Part shown: positions 1 through 13,709 of the stretch, one piece after another
How the letters are laid out: each line of letters opens with the position of its first letter
Numbering within the stretch: the first letter of the stretch is position 1
Assembly (NCBI GenBank): GCA_023423995.1
Contig: JAFAEL010000163.1
Location: forward strand, 1 to 35,533
Reading direction: 5' to 3'
Source: Pseudomonadota bacterium
Lineage (GTDB): Bacteria; Pseudomonadota; Alphaproteobacteria; Rhizobiales; Beijerinckiaceae
Length of the DNA: 35,533 bases
Made by a program: the position numbers and the translations under genes
Notes under the pieces: generated by a model
Seen by the model: the letters and a program-made list of their open reading frames with translations, nothing else
Told to the model about the DNA's origin: nothing
The model's database searches: none

Positions 1-456
1 GTTCAGGCCCTCGGCGCGGGCCGAGAAGGGGCGGAAACTCGCCTCCAACTCGCGGAGCGTCGCGCGCGCGACATCGGCGCCGACCTTGTTCTGGATCGTG
101 ACGTGCGGTGCGATCTTCGCGGAATCCTGGGGGCTCAGCCAGTCACGCCACTCGCGCGCGAGGCGCTGCCGCAGGCCGACGAGTTCCTGTGAAGAGAAGC
201 CGATCGCCACGCCATTGCCCAGCGCCCGGAGGCCGGTGGCCTCGATCTCGAAGGGCTTCTGCCGCAGGCAGATCTCGGCCAGTTCCCGCCGGATCGGGGT
301 GGCGTTCTCGCCGGGTAGCGCGTGGAAGAGGGTCAGGTGGGCCGGGACCTGATTCCGCTCGGGCGGGAAGTAGTGTCGCCGGAGTTCATCGAGACGGGCG
401 AAGCTCGCGCCGTCGAAGGCCAGTGTGAGGATGAGCGGCCGGTCGGGCTCGCTCAT
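1..456 (-). CDS. 2'-5' RNA ligase family protein (2H phosphoesterase), 3' end beyond window
   Basis: The frame is open from an ATG at 456 to the window edge, giving 152 residues without a stop, so the C-terminus is missing. It carries the two HxTx motifs that define 2H phosphoesterases: HLTL at residues 40-43 and HVTI at 118-121. The spacing of about 78 residues fits the 2'-5' RNA ligase/cyclic phosphodiesterase superfamily, whose members cleave or form 2'-5' or cyclic phosphodiester bonds. The substrate cannot be told. The gene starts 34 bp after the atpC stop on the same strand and may be read from the atp transcript. The start is the first ATG after the atpC stop and is followed at once by family-like sequence. 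Confidence 0.8.
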   Translation of the reverse strand, partial: MSEPDRPLILTLAFDGASFARLDELRRHYFPPERNQVPAHLTLFHALPGENATPIRRELAEICLRQKPFEIEATGLRALGNGVAIGFSSQELVGLRQRLAREWRDWLSPQDSAKIAPHVTIQNKVGADVARATLRELEASFRPFSARAEGLN

Positions 457-490
457 CCTGGAAGTCCAAAGCGGCCGATGCCGCTCATCG

Positions 491-892
491 TCAGAGCTTG
501 AGCGTCTCGCGCGCTTCGTTGAGCTGCCCGATCACCTCGTCGTAGGCACGGCGGGCCGCGTCGTCGTCGCTGCCGTCGCGCCGCGTCTCGAGCTCGGTGA
601 TCTCGTGCGCGATCTTCTCGGGCGTCAGCTCCTCGACCGGGGTCGCCCGCTCCGCCAGCACGATCACGCCGGAGGCGTTGATCTCAGCGAAGCCGCCGCG
701 GACCAGCACGCGCTCGCCATGGTTCTTCTGGTCGGTCGCGACCACGAAACCGGCTTTCAGGGTGGTGATCGCGGGAGCATGGCCCGGCATCACCGTCATG
801 TCGCCTTCGGTCGCCGGCAGCAGGACCGCCTCGACGTCGCCGGAGAAGAGGATGCGCTCGGGCGAGACGAGCTCGAAATGCATGGTGGCCAT
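491..892 (-). CDS. atpC: F1F0 ATP synthase epsilon subunit
   Basis: This 133-residue protein has the N-terminal beta-sandwich pattern of the epsilon subunit: FELVSPERILFSGDV at the start, then the GDMTVMPGHAP segment near residue 30. A short C-terminal helical region follows. In the enzyme it sits on the central stalk, contacts gamma and the c-ring, and can restrain ATP hydrolysis. It is the last gene of the F1 operon, separated from atpD by a 115-bp gap that holds a pair of REP-like palindromes. Length and position are normal for alphaproteobacteria. Confidence 0.96.
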   Translation of the reverse strand: MATMHFELVSPERILFSGDVEAVLLPATEGDMTVMPGHAPAITTLKAGFVVATDQKNHGERVLVRGGFAEINASGVIVLAERATPVEELTPEKIAHEITELETRRDGSDDDAARRAYDEVIGQLNEARETLKL

Positions 893-910
893 CAGGAAAT
901 CCTATTCAGG

Positions 911-941
911 GCGTCATGGCCGGGCTGTCCCGGCCATCCCG
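911..941. repeat. REP-like palindrome, left copy (atpC/atpD gap)
   Basis: An imperfect palindrome built on GTCATGGCCGGGC and GGCCATCCC, of the kind scattered between genes in many Hyphomicrobiales genomes. Its partner lies at 970-996 in inverted orientation, so the two make a BIME-like pair inside the atp operon. Confidence 0.7.
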
Positions 942-969
942 TTTCGGAGGGGCACTCGCTCCGGAGCGG

Positions 970-996
970 GGTCGCCGGGACAAGCCCGGCGATGAC
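970..996. repeat. REP-like palindrome, right copy (atpC/atpD gap)
   Basis: The reverse complement reads GTCATCGCCGGGCTTGTCCC and matches the copy at 911-941 with few differences. Each copy can fold alone, and the two can pair with one another across 28 bp of spacer. It ends about 10 bp after the atpD stop codon. Confidence 0.7.
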
Positions 997-1007
997 TGCG
1001 TCGCGCG

Positions 1008-3355
<2,348 letters not shown>

Positions 3356-3382
3356 CGCGTCTGTGCTCTAGGCCTCGTCGCC

Positions 3383-3413
3383 CGTCATGCCCGGGCTCGG
3401 CCCGGGCATCCAC
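3383..3413. repeat. REP-like palindrome, left copy (atpG/atpA gap)
   Basis: A palindrome on GTCATGCCCGGGC and GCCCGGGCATCC, the same family as the copies at 911-941 and 970-996. It lies just upstream of atpG in the untranslated spacer of the atp mRNA. Confidence 0.7.
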
Positions 3414-3437
3414 GCCAGAGGCGCCGAGCCGGGAAAG

Positions 3438-3467
3438 TGGATGGCCGAGCAGAGCCCGGCCATGACG
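3438..3467. repeat. REP-like palindrome, right copy (atpG/atpA gap)
   Basis: The reverse complement begins CGTCATGGCCGGGCTCTG and matches the copy at 3383-3413 in inverted orientation. The element ends 9 bp after the atpA stop. Confidence 0.7.
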
Positions 3468-3476
3468 GCGCAAATG

Positions 3477-5581
<2,105 letters not shown>

Positions 5582-5808
5582 CTGTCACTCGTCGCTGTTC
5601 GCCCGAACTCGCCGCTCCGCTCGAAGCAGCGCGCCCAGCTCGGCACGTCTGGAAGTTGGTTGCCTGGATCCGCCCGCCCGAGAGGGGCGCTCGCAAGGCA
5701 CATCGGTGCCCTAGCACGCACATCCGGGTGCCGCAAGGCGAGTACCCATCCGGGCTCGCGCGTAAGATCGCGAATGATTAGCTAGCGCGAACCCGGAAAG
5801 GAACCGAC

Positions 5809-6180
5809 TTGACCCGCACCTCGATCGCCCTCGCGATGCTTCTGCTTCCCGTCTCCGCCTCCGCCCAGCGGGCCGACGGCACCTATCCGGTGAGGCTCGC
5901 CTGTGACGCCGCCGGCGGCGCCGGGCCCGTGCGGGCGAGCGGCACGGCTACCGTCGGGGGAGGGCGGGGGACATACGAGATCAGGCTTGGGTCCGGCCCC
6001 GAGACGGGGACCGGAACCCTGTCCGGCGGCCGCCTGAGCCTCGCCGGGAAGGGGCCCGGCTACGAGGCCCGCTATTCGGGGGACGTCAGCGGTCGCGGAG
6101 GCTTTCTCACCGGCTACCAGACCGCCGGGGGCGGAAGGGGCTTCCGTCGCGCCTGCCAGTTCATCCTGGGCGACGGGTGA
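5809..6180 (+). CDS. small secreted protein of unknown function
   Basis: The protein has 123 residues. A signal peptide spans about residues 1-19 (hydrophobic IALAMLLLPVSASA, cleavage after AQ or SA). The mature part is Gly-rich with repeated beta-strand-like segments (TYPVRL, GTYEIRL, GYEARYSG), and its two cysteines (CDAAG, CQF) could form a disulfide. The start is TTG: AAAGGA lies 6 bases upstream and no ATG is available before the signal peptide. It converges on ilvB. No family was recognised; a small beta-barrel periplasmic protein is only a guess. Confidence 0.65.
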   Translation: MTRTSIALAMLLLPVSASAQRADGTYPVRLACDAAGGAGPVRASGTATVGGGRGTYEIRLGSGPETGTGTLSGGRLSLAGKGPGYEARYSGDVSGRGGFLTGYQTAGGGRGFRRACQFILGDG

Positions 6181-6201
6181 GCGCGGCGGCAGGCGCCGCG
6201 C
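6181..6201. terminator. hairpin between convergent genes
   Basis: A perfect 8-bp stem, GCGCGGCG and CGCCGCGC, with loop GCAGG begins directly after the stop of the secreted-protein gene and 9 bp from the end of ilvB. There is no T tract on either side, so it may act as an mRNA 3'-end stabiliser or a bidirectional terminator of the GC-rich type. Confidence 0.45.
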
Positions 6202-6209
6202 CCAGGGGC

Positions 6210-7988
<1,779 letters not shown>

Positions 7989-8025
7989 CTGCCGCTCCTC
8001 TTCCTTCCTCGCGCATCGTTCGGAG

Positions 8026-8051
8026 CAATAAAAAAGGGCCCCGAGGGACCC
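8026..8051 (-). terminator. intrinsic terminator (attenuator) upstream of ilvB
   Basis: On the minus strand GGGTCC (8051-8046), loop CTCG and GGGCCC (8041-8036) form a 6-bp stem followed by six T residues and ATT. It lies about 38 bp before the ilvB start and after the leader peptide, so it would stop transcription before ilvB unless another structure forms. Confidence 0.85.
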
Positions 8052-8180
8052 TGCATGCGCCACCAGCCGGATAAAACGGGTCAGACCCGCTCCGTCGATG
8101 GCGCCTCCGATACGATAAGGATTGCGGGCACTTGCCCCTCCGGTCGAACCCGAGAGCCCGTAGACCCTCGGGTCCGACCG
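8046..8180 (-). promoter_or_regulatory. branched-chain amino acid attenuator region
   Basis: Besides the terminator, the leader can form three competing pairings. A 14-bp imperfect hairpin (8141-8180; arms CTCGGGT and ACCCGAG at its core) precedes the leader ribosome-binding site. A short CGGG/CCCG hairpin (8089-8077) encloses the leader stop codon. GACCC (8082-8078) can pair with GGGTC (8051-8047), the 5' arm of the terminator. In addition CCCGAGGG (8172-8165) is fully complementary to CCCTCGGG (8047-8040) in the terminator. Mutually exclusive folds are the hallmark of ribosome-mediated attenuation; which fold is the antiterminator is inference. Confidence 0.65.
8081..8131 (-). CDS. ilvB leader peptide
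   Basis: This 16-codon reading frame encodes MPAILIVSEAPSTERV. It starts at GTG (8131) with GGAGG 5 bases upstream and ends in TGA (8083-8081). Codons 4-7 are Ile-Leu-Ile-Val, the three end products of the pathway ilvB starts. Slow translation at these codons when charged tRNAs are scarce would change the folding of the downstream RNA and allow read-through of the terminator. The peptide itself is probably unimportant. The start, ribosome-binding site, regulatory codons and terminator are all visible in the sequence; the control mechanism is inferred from classical ilv/leu leaders. Confidence 0.8.
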   Translation of the reverse strand: MPAILIVSEAPSTERV

Positions 8181-8210
8181 GTCAAGAGCCTTTCGGCGGG
8201 CGAGCGGCCG

Positions 8211-8378
8211 TCAGCGGGTGCCGAGCGATGTTCCGATCTGCGTGAAGCTCGCATTCAGGCTCGTGCCGATCATCGAGAGAGCACCGATGATCACCACTGC
8301 GATCAGAGCGGCTATCAGCCCGTACTCGATCGCCGTCGCGCCACTCTCGTCCTTACCAAAGCGTTTCATGATGTTCAT
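8211..8378 (-). CDS. Flp/Fap-type IVb pilin
   Basis: The protein has 55 residues. It carries the class IVb prepilin signature: a short polar leader with the prepilin-peptidase site after Gly13, Glu at +5 and Tyr at +6 (G-ATAIEY), and then a hydrophobic stretch from residue 20 to about 37. The mature pilin of about 42 residues is the usual Flp size. It would be processed by a CpaA/TadV-type peptidase and assembled by a Tad machine for adhesion; no tad/cpa gene is nearby, so it depends on a locus elsewhere. The ATG at 8378 has AGGAGG nine bases upstream, but that site lies in a hairpin. CtrA-type boxes lie about 80-115 bp upstream. Confidence 0.9.
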   Translation of the reverse strand: MNIMKRFGKDESGATAIEYGLIAALIAVVIIGALSMIGTSLNASFTQIGTSLGTR

Positions 8379-8379
8379 G

Positions 8380-8412
8380 CGATCGTGCCTCCTACAGGAG
8401 GGGCTACGATCG
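8380..8412 (-). promoter_or_regulatory. hairpin sequestering the flp ribosome-binding site
   Basis: On the mRNA, CGATCGT (8412-8406) pairs with ACGATCG (8386-8380) and CCTCC (8401-8397) pairs with GGAGG (8392-8388), with a TGTA loop. The Shine-Dalgarno sequence is fully inside the inner stem and the hairpin ends one base before the ATG. Translational control is inferred. Confidence 0.55.
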
Positions 8413-8454
8413 GGAGCCGGTTCGGTTCGGAGCCTGCTCTGCGGCTGAACGATT

Positions 8455-8493
8455 ATGGTTAACGATCGGTTAACGCGGTCGGAAAATGGTTAA
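8455..8493 (-). promoter_or_regulatory. CtrA-type binding sites upstream of flp
   Basis: Two TTAACCAT octamers read toward the pilin gene (8493-8486 and 8462-8455). A third TTAA at 8470-8473 makes TTAA-N7-TTAA with the second, the full CtrA consensus. Spacing between TTAA cores is 11 and 20 bp, close to one and two helical turns. In Caulobacter CtrA activates the Flp-type pilin gene pilA, so the match fits the neighbour. Confidence 0.65.
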
Positions 8494-8509
8494 CGACCGG
8501 GCGTTCCTG

Positions 8510-9397
8510 TCAGTCACGGTGGATCGCGAGAGCCACCCCGCTCATCGTCAGGAGGATCGCGACCACCTCCCGCGGCCCGAGCGGCTCGCCAAGGAGCAGG
8601 ATGGCCGACACAATTCCGACTATCGGCACGAGGAGCATGCCGATGGCGGCCGTGCCCGCCGGCAGGCGCTTGAGCGCGGCGAACCAGGTCACGTAGCAGG
8701 CCCCCATGGGAAGAAGAACCATGTAGAGGAACGCCATCGTCCCGCCCGGCGTGAGCGGGCCGATCCTGTCGTATTCCGTGACGAGGCCGATCAAGGCCAT
8801 CGGCGTGCAGGCCAGGCCGACCTGCCACGTTGTCGAGACGAGCGGGCTGATGTCCGGAATGGGCCTCAGGAGCAGCGTGCCGGCCGCGAACAGAATTGCT
8901 GACGAGAGCGCGAGGGCGGCTCCGAGCATCCAGGTCGGGCCGTGGGTTCCTCCCGTTTCGGTTCCAAGCAGGACCACGACGCCGCCGAAGCCGAGCGCAA
9001 GCGCCGCGATGCGTCGGCCCGTCGGCCTGACCCCGCGAATCGGCCATTCCAGGAGGCAGACCCAGAGCGGCATCGTGTAGGCGAGGAGCGCCACGTCCGC
9101 GACCGGCATCCACTGCATGGCGACAGTGACGAATCCCATCCAGGCGAAGACGTTCGTGAAGGCCGCCGCGGCGAGCCGCCCGATGCTCCGGCCCGGAAGC
9201 GCCAGCCTCTCCCCGCGCGAGGCGGCGACGAGGCCGAGCAGCAACGCCGCGACCATTCCACCGCTGCCGCGGCCGAAGAGGGCAGGCCAGTCTCGGAGCA
9301 GAATCTTGATGGTCGGCCAGTTCAGCCCCCATCCGACAATGGTCACGGCGAGAAAGAGCAGACCGGTCTGGTAGGAGGATCGTGATGGGGATGGCAC
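8510..9397 (-). CDS. EamA-family (DMT superfamily) transporter
   Basis: This 295-residue hydrophobic protein has about ten predicted membrane segments in two repeated halves, the EamA layout. Typical motifs are GWGLNWPTIKILL near the N-terminus and LLVPIVGIVSAILLLGEPLGPREVVA near the C-terminus, the latter matching the conserved end of the second EamA repeat. The substrate is unknown; relatives export amino acids or metabolites. It lies alone between flp and miaA on the same strand. The start is a GTG at 9397 with a weak ribosome-binding site. Confidence 0.88.
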   Translation of the reverse strand: MPSPSRSSYQTGLLFLAVTIVGWGLNWPTIKILLRDWPALFGRGSGGMVAALLLGLVAASRGERLALPGRSIGRLAAAAFTNVFAWMGFVTVAMQWMPVADVALLAYTMPLWVCLLEWPIRGVRPTGRRIAALALGFGGVVVLLGTETGGTHGPTWMLGAALALSSAILFAAGTLLLRPIPDISPLVSTTWQVGLACTPMALIGLVTEYDRIGPLTPGGTMAFLYMVLLPMGACYVTWFAALKRLPAGTAAIGMLLVPIVGIVSAILLLGEPLGPREVVAILLTMSGVALAIHRD

Positions 9398-9476
9398 GAG
9401 GGTCTCTTATGGCCGGCTCATCGCGGCGCGAAGCCTCGCCGCTGCATCCCTGCCATCCTAGTCGTGCTGCTGGCGT

Positions 9477-10397
9477 TCACGCCCGCAGCTCCGCCCTGAT
9501 TGCCGTGTGGGCGGTCTCGGGAGAGGCCGAGGTCCAGCCATCCATCTGATGGCGCGCCCAGGTGAATTGTCGCTTGGCGTAGGCCCGGGTATCGGCCTGG
9601 CCGCGCCGGATGGCCTCTTCCAGGGGGATTTCTCCCCGCAGATGGGCGAGGAGCCCGGGCACGCCATGCGCTCGCATCACCGGAAGGGCAGGATCGAGGT
9701 TTCGGGCGCCGAGGGCGGCGACCTCCTCCAGCGCGCCCGCCGCGATCATCTGCTCGAAGCGCCGGTCGATGCGGGCGCGCAGCTCGGCCCTGTCCGGTGC
9801 GAGAAAGACGCGGACGAGACGGCTGCTCGCCAGGGGGCCGGGAATGCGGTCCTGCTGGAAGGAGGACAACGGTGCTCCCGCGGCCGTCACGACCTCCAGG
9901 GCCCGAAGGATGCGCTGCCGGTCGCCCGGCTTCAGCCGCGCGGCCCCCTCGGGATCGAGCCGGGCCAGGTCCTCGTGGAGCTCCGGCGTCGCGCGTCCTT
10001 CGGCCTCCGCCCGGATCCGATCGCGGACGGTGTCCGGCACGGGCGGGATCTCGGACAGGCCCTCGGTGAGCGCCTTGAAGTAGAGCCCCGTTCCTCCGAC
10101 GAAGACCGGGACAGAGCCCTGCCTTCGCAATTCCCCGAGCAAGCTGGAGGCGGCCTCGACATAGCGCCCGGCGGAGAAATTCGTCGCCCCATCGACCTCC
10201 CCGAACAGCCGGTGGGGCGCCTGGGCGGTCTCCTCCGGCGTCGGTCGGTTCGTGATGATGCTGAGGTCGCGATAGACCTGCATCGAGTCGGCATTGATGA
10301 CGGTGCCGCCGACCTCGCGCGCGACCTCGATGGCCAGCGCGGACTTGCCTGACGCGGTCGGCCCTGCAATGAGGACCGCCTCAATCCTCGATACCAT
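9477..10397 (-). CDS. miaA: tRNA dimethylallyltransferase
   Basis: The 306-residue enzyme transfers the dimethylallyl group to A37 of tRNAs that read UNN codons. It has the P-loop GPTASGKS (12-19), then NADSMQVYRDL and the VGGTGLYFKAL segment, all typical of MiaA. The C-terminal RRGQADTRAYAKRQFTWAR matches the tRNA-binding end. It is divergent from serB with 48 bp between the starts. MiaA lies near ilvB in many alphaproteobacteria; here flp and a transporter lie between them. Confidence 0.96.
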   Translation of the reverse strand: MVSRIEAVLIAGPTASGKSALAIEVAREVGGTVINADSMQVYRDLSIITNRPTPEETAQAPHRLFGEVDGATNFSAGRYVEAASSLLGELRRQGSVPVFVGGTGLYFKALTEGLSEIPPVPDTVRDRIRAEAEGRATPELHEDLARLDPEGAARLKPGDRQRILRALEVVTAAGAPLSSFQQDRIPGPLASSRLVRVFLAPDRAELRARIDRRFEQMIAAGALEEVAALGARNLDPALPVMRAHGVPGLLAHLRGEIPLEEAIRRGQADTRAYAKRQFTWARHQMDGWTSASPETAHTAIRAELRA

Positions 10398-10445
10398 CTG
10401 CTTCCAGGGGCTGGCGCTCGGGCCAGGCCTTCAACGGGGCCTCGC

Positions 10446-11351
10446 GTGGCCACTACCACTCTCTTTATCGCAACCCTGATATCAGACCCGCAGAGGCCGT
10501 CCATCACGCCGGCCTTGTCCGCTACGTGCCGGACGAGCGTCGGCGCAGTCGGGACGCGCGTGCTCGCGGAGGGGCAGGCCATCGACCTGCTTCTCGGGCA
10601 AGATGTGCGGCCGGCCGAGGCCGAAGGTGCCCTGCGTCATCTTCTCCGGGATGAGCCGGTCGACGTGGTCGTCCAGCCGGCGGATGGCCGCCGCAAGCGC
10701 CTGTTCCTGGCCGACATGGATTCCACCATGATCCAGCAGGAATGCATCGACGAGCTGGCGGATCTCGTCGGGCTCAAGACCGAGGTGGCGGCCATCACCG
10801 AACGGGCGATGCGAGGCGAGATCGCGTTCGAGCCTGCCTTGCGCGAGCGCGTGGCGCTGCTGAAGGGGCTGCCTGCCGATGTCGTCGACCAGCTCCTGAA
10901 GGAGCGCATCACCGTGACCCCCGGCGGCGGCACTCTCGTGGCCACCATGCGGGCGAACGGGGCTTATGCGTGCCTCGTCTCGGGCGGCTTCACGCTCTTC
11001 ACCGGGCCCGTGGGCCGGAAGCTCGGCTTCGACGAGGATCGGGCGAACGTCCTCATGGTCGAGGAGGCACGCCTCCTCGGCACCGTGCAGGAGCCGGTCC
11101 TTGGCCGCGAGGCGAAGCTCGCGACCCTGGTCGAGCTGCGGGAGCGGCTCGGCCTGCAGCCGGCGGAGACCATCGCGGTCGGCGACGGCGCGAACGACCT
11201 CGCGATGCTGGGGGAGGCAGGGCTCGGGGTTGCGTTCCACGCAAAGCCGGCCGTCGCGGCTGCCGCCCATGCCCGGATCGAGCATGGCGACCTGTCGGCG
11301 CTTCTCTACATCCAGGGCTATCCGGCGGAAGAATTCGTCCGCCCGGCCTGA
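10446..11351 (+). CDS. serB: phosphoserine phosphatase
   Basis: This 301-residue HAD-superfamily enzyme makes serine from O-phosphoserine, the last step of the phosphorylated serine pathway. Motif I is DMDST with nucleophile Asp90 and acid/base Asp92. Motif II is the Ser of VSGGFTLF, and motif IV is GDGANDLAM. The N-terminal 80 residues look like the degenerate ACT-like domain of long SerB proteins. The start is GTG. The gene converges on the DUF421 gene with only 3 bp between stop codons. Confidence 0.95.
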   Translation: MATTTLFIATLISDPQRPSITPALSATCRTSVGAVGTRVLAEGQAIDLLLGQDVRPAEAEGALRHLLRDEPVDVVVQPADGRRKRLFLADMDSTMIQQECIDELADLVGLKTEVAAITERAMRGEIAFEPALRERVALLKGLPADVVDQLLKERITVTPGGGTLVATMRANGAYACLVSGGFTLFTGPVGRKLGFDEDRANVLMVEEARLLGTVQEPVLGREAKLATLVELRERLGLQPAETIAVGDGANDLAMLGEAGLGVAFHAKPAVAAAAHARIEHGDLSALLYIQGYPAEEFVRPA

Positions 11352-11354
11352 CGG

Positions 11355-11876
11355 TCAGGCGCCTCGGTTCCGCTTCGGCGGGCCGTCATCGTCCCCGCCC
11401 CGGACGCGTATCACGCTGATGTTCCCGTCGGGCTCGAGACAGGCCCGCTTGACCTCTTCCAGCCGCTCGATGCCGTGCTGGCGCAGGTGGCTCATCAGCT
11501 CGTCCTTCGTCAGCAACTCCCGGTCCATGTTCCGGCGGTTCATCCGCCCATCCTGCACGAGGGGGATCGGATCCCCGCCGCTGAGGTTGCGCAGGAACGG
11601 CACGCGGTCGCTCAGCCAGTTGATGGCGTAGCTCCAGAACAGGATCGTTCCGACGAGGATCGCGGCCTCGGTGACCGACTTCGCCTCGCCGACCATCGCG
11701 TTCTGCGCGGCTTCGGAGATGAGGACGATGACCAGGATGTCGGCGATGCCGACCTGCCCGGCGTGGCGCTTCATCAGGTAGCGAAGCGCGAGAAACAGCA
11801 GCACGTACATCATGCTGCCGCGAAGGATGACCTCGAGGATCGAGGTCTGCGGGACGAGCATCTCGCCCCAGCTCAT
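11355..11876 (-). CDS. DUF421 (YetF-like) membrane protein
   Basis: The 173-residue protein has three hydrophobic segments in its first 90 residues (VILRGSMMYVLLFLALRYLM, IADILVIVLISEAA, EAAILVGTILFWSYAINWL). A soluble C-terminal domain follows, with LVQDGRMNRRNMDRELLTKDELMSHLRQHGI, the conserved DUF421 core. The last 20 residues are charged and low in complexity. The molecular role is unknown; Bacillus relatives have been linked to spore or envelope functions. It lies 37 bp upstream of the HtrA stop on the same strand. Confidence 0.88.
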   Translation of the reverse strand: MSWGEMLVPQTSILEVILRGSMMYVLLFLALRYLMKRHAGQVGIADILVIVLISEAAQNAMVGEAKSVTEAAILVGTILFWSYAINWLSDRVPFLRNLSGGDPIPLVQDGRMNRRNMDRELLTKDELMSHLRQHGIERLEEVKRACLEPDGNISVIRVRGGDDDGPPKRNRGA

Positions 11877-11913
11877 GGAACTGGTCTCGGAAGGCTTGAG
11901 GCGACCGGCAGGC

Positions 11914-13428
<1,515 letters not shown>

Positions 13429-13506
13429 CTTCACCCTCTCGAATGGCGCCTGGCTGCTGCCGGCGCCGGCCTGGGCATCATACGCGGGCCGAAGCCCGTT
13501 GTTCAC

Positions 13507-13701
13507 TCATGAGGCGAGCCGTCGCGCCGCCCACACGACCAGCACGCCCAACACGGCCGACACGACACCCACGAGGCGCATTCGGTCGCGGGGCGATGCC
13601 GCGGCCTCCATCATGGCTCGTTTCATGGCGTCCGGAAAGGACGCCAGCAAGATGCCTTCGATGGCGAGGGCGAGGCCAAGCGCCGCGACGAGGTCCCGCA
13701 T
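13507..13701 (-). CDS. DUF2065 family small membrane protein
   Basis: The protein has 64 residues and two hydrophobic segments (LVAALGLALAIEGILLASF and LVGVVSAVLGVLVVWAA) separated by a short basic loop, the DUF2065 pattern. It lies 8 bp after hflC and directly before the protease gene. That position is typical of the family and suggests a part in the HflKC/protease system, but no biochemical role is known. Confidence 0.88.
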   Translation of the reverse strand: MRDLVAALGLALAIEGILLASFPDAMKRAMMEAAASPRDRMRLVGVVSAVLGVLVVWAARRLAS

Positions 13702-13709
13702 CCCGCCGC

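Noticed and set aside
7989..8063. N-terminal extension of ilvB by 25 residues
   Set aside because: It would be translated from the terminator hairpin; the ATG at 7988 has a good ribosome-binding site and matches the family start.
8155..8188. TTGACC with TACGGG 17 bp downstream as an ilvB promoter
   Set aside because: The -10 match is poor, and a start there would remove part of the upstream leader hairpin; the promoter was left unassigned.
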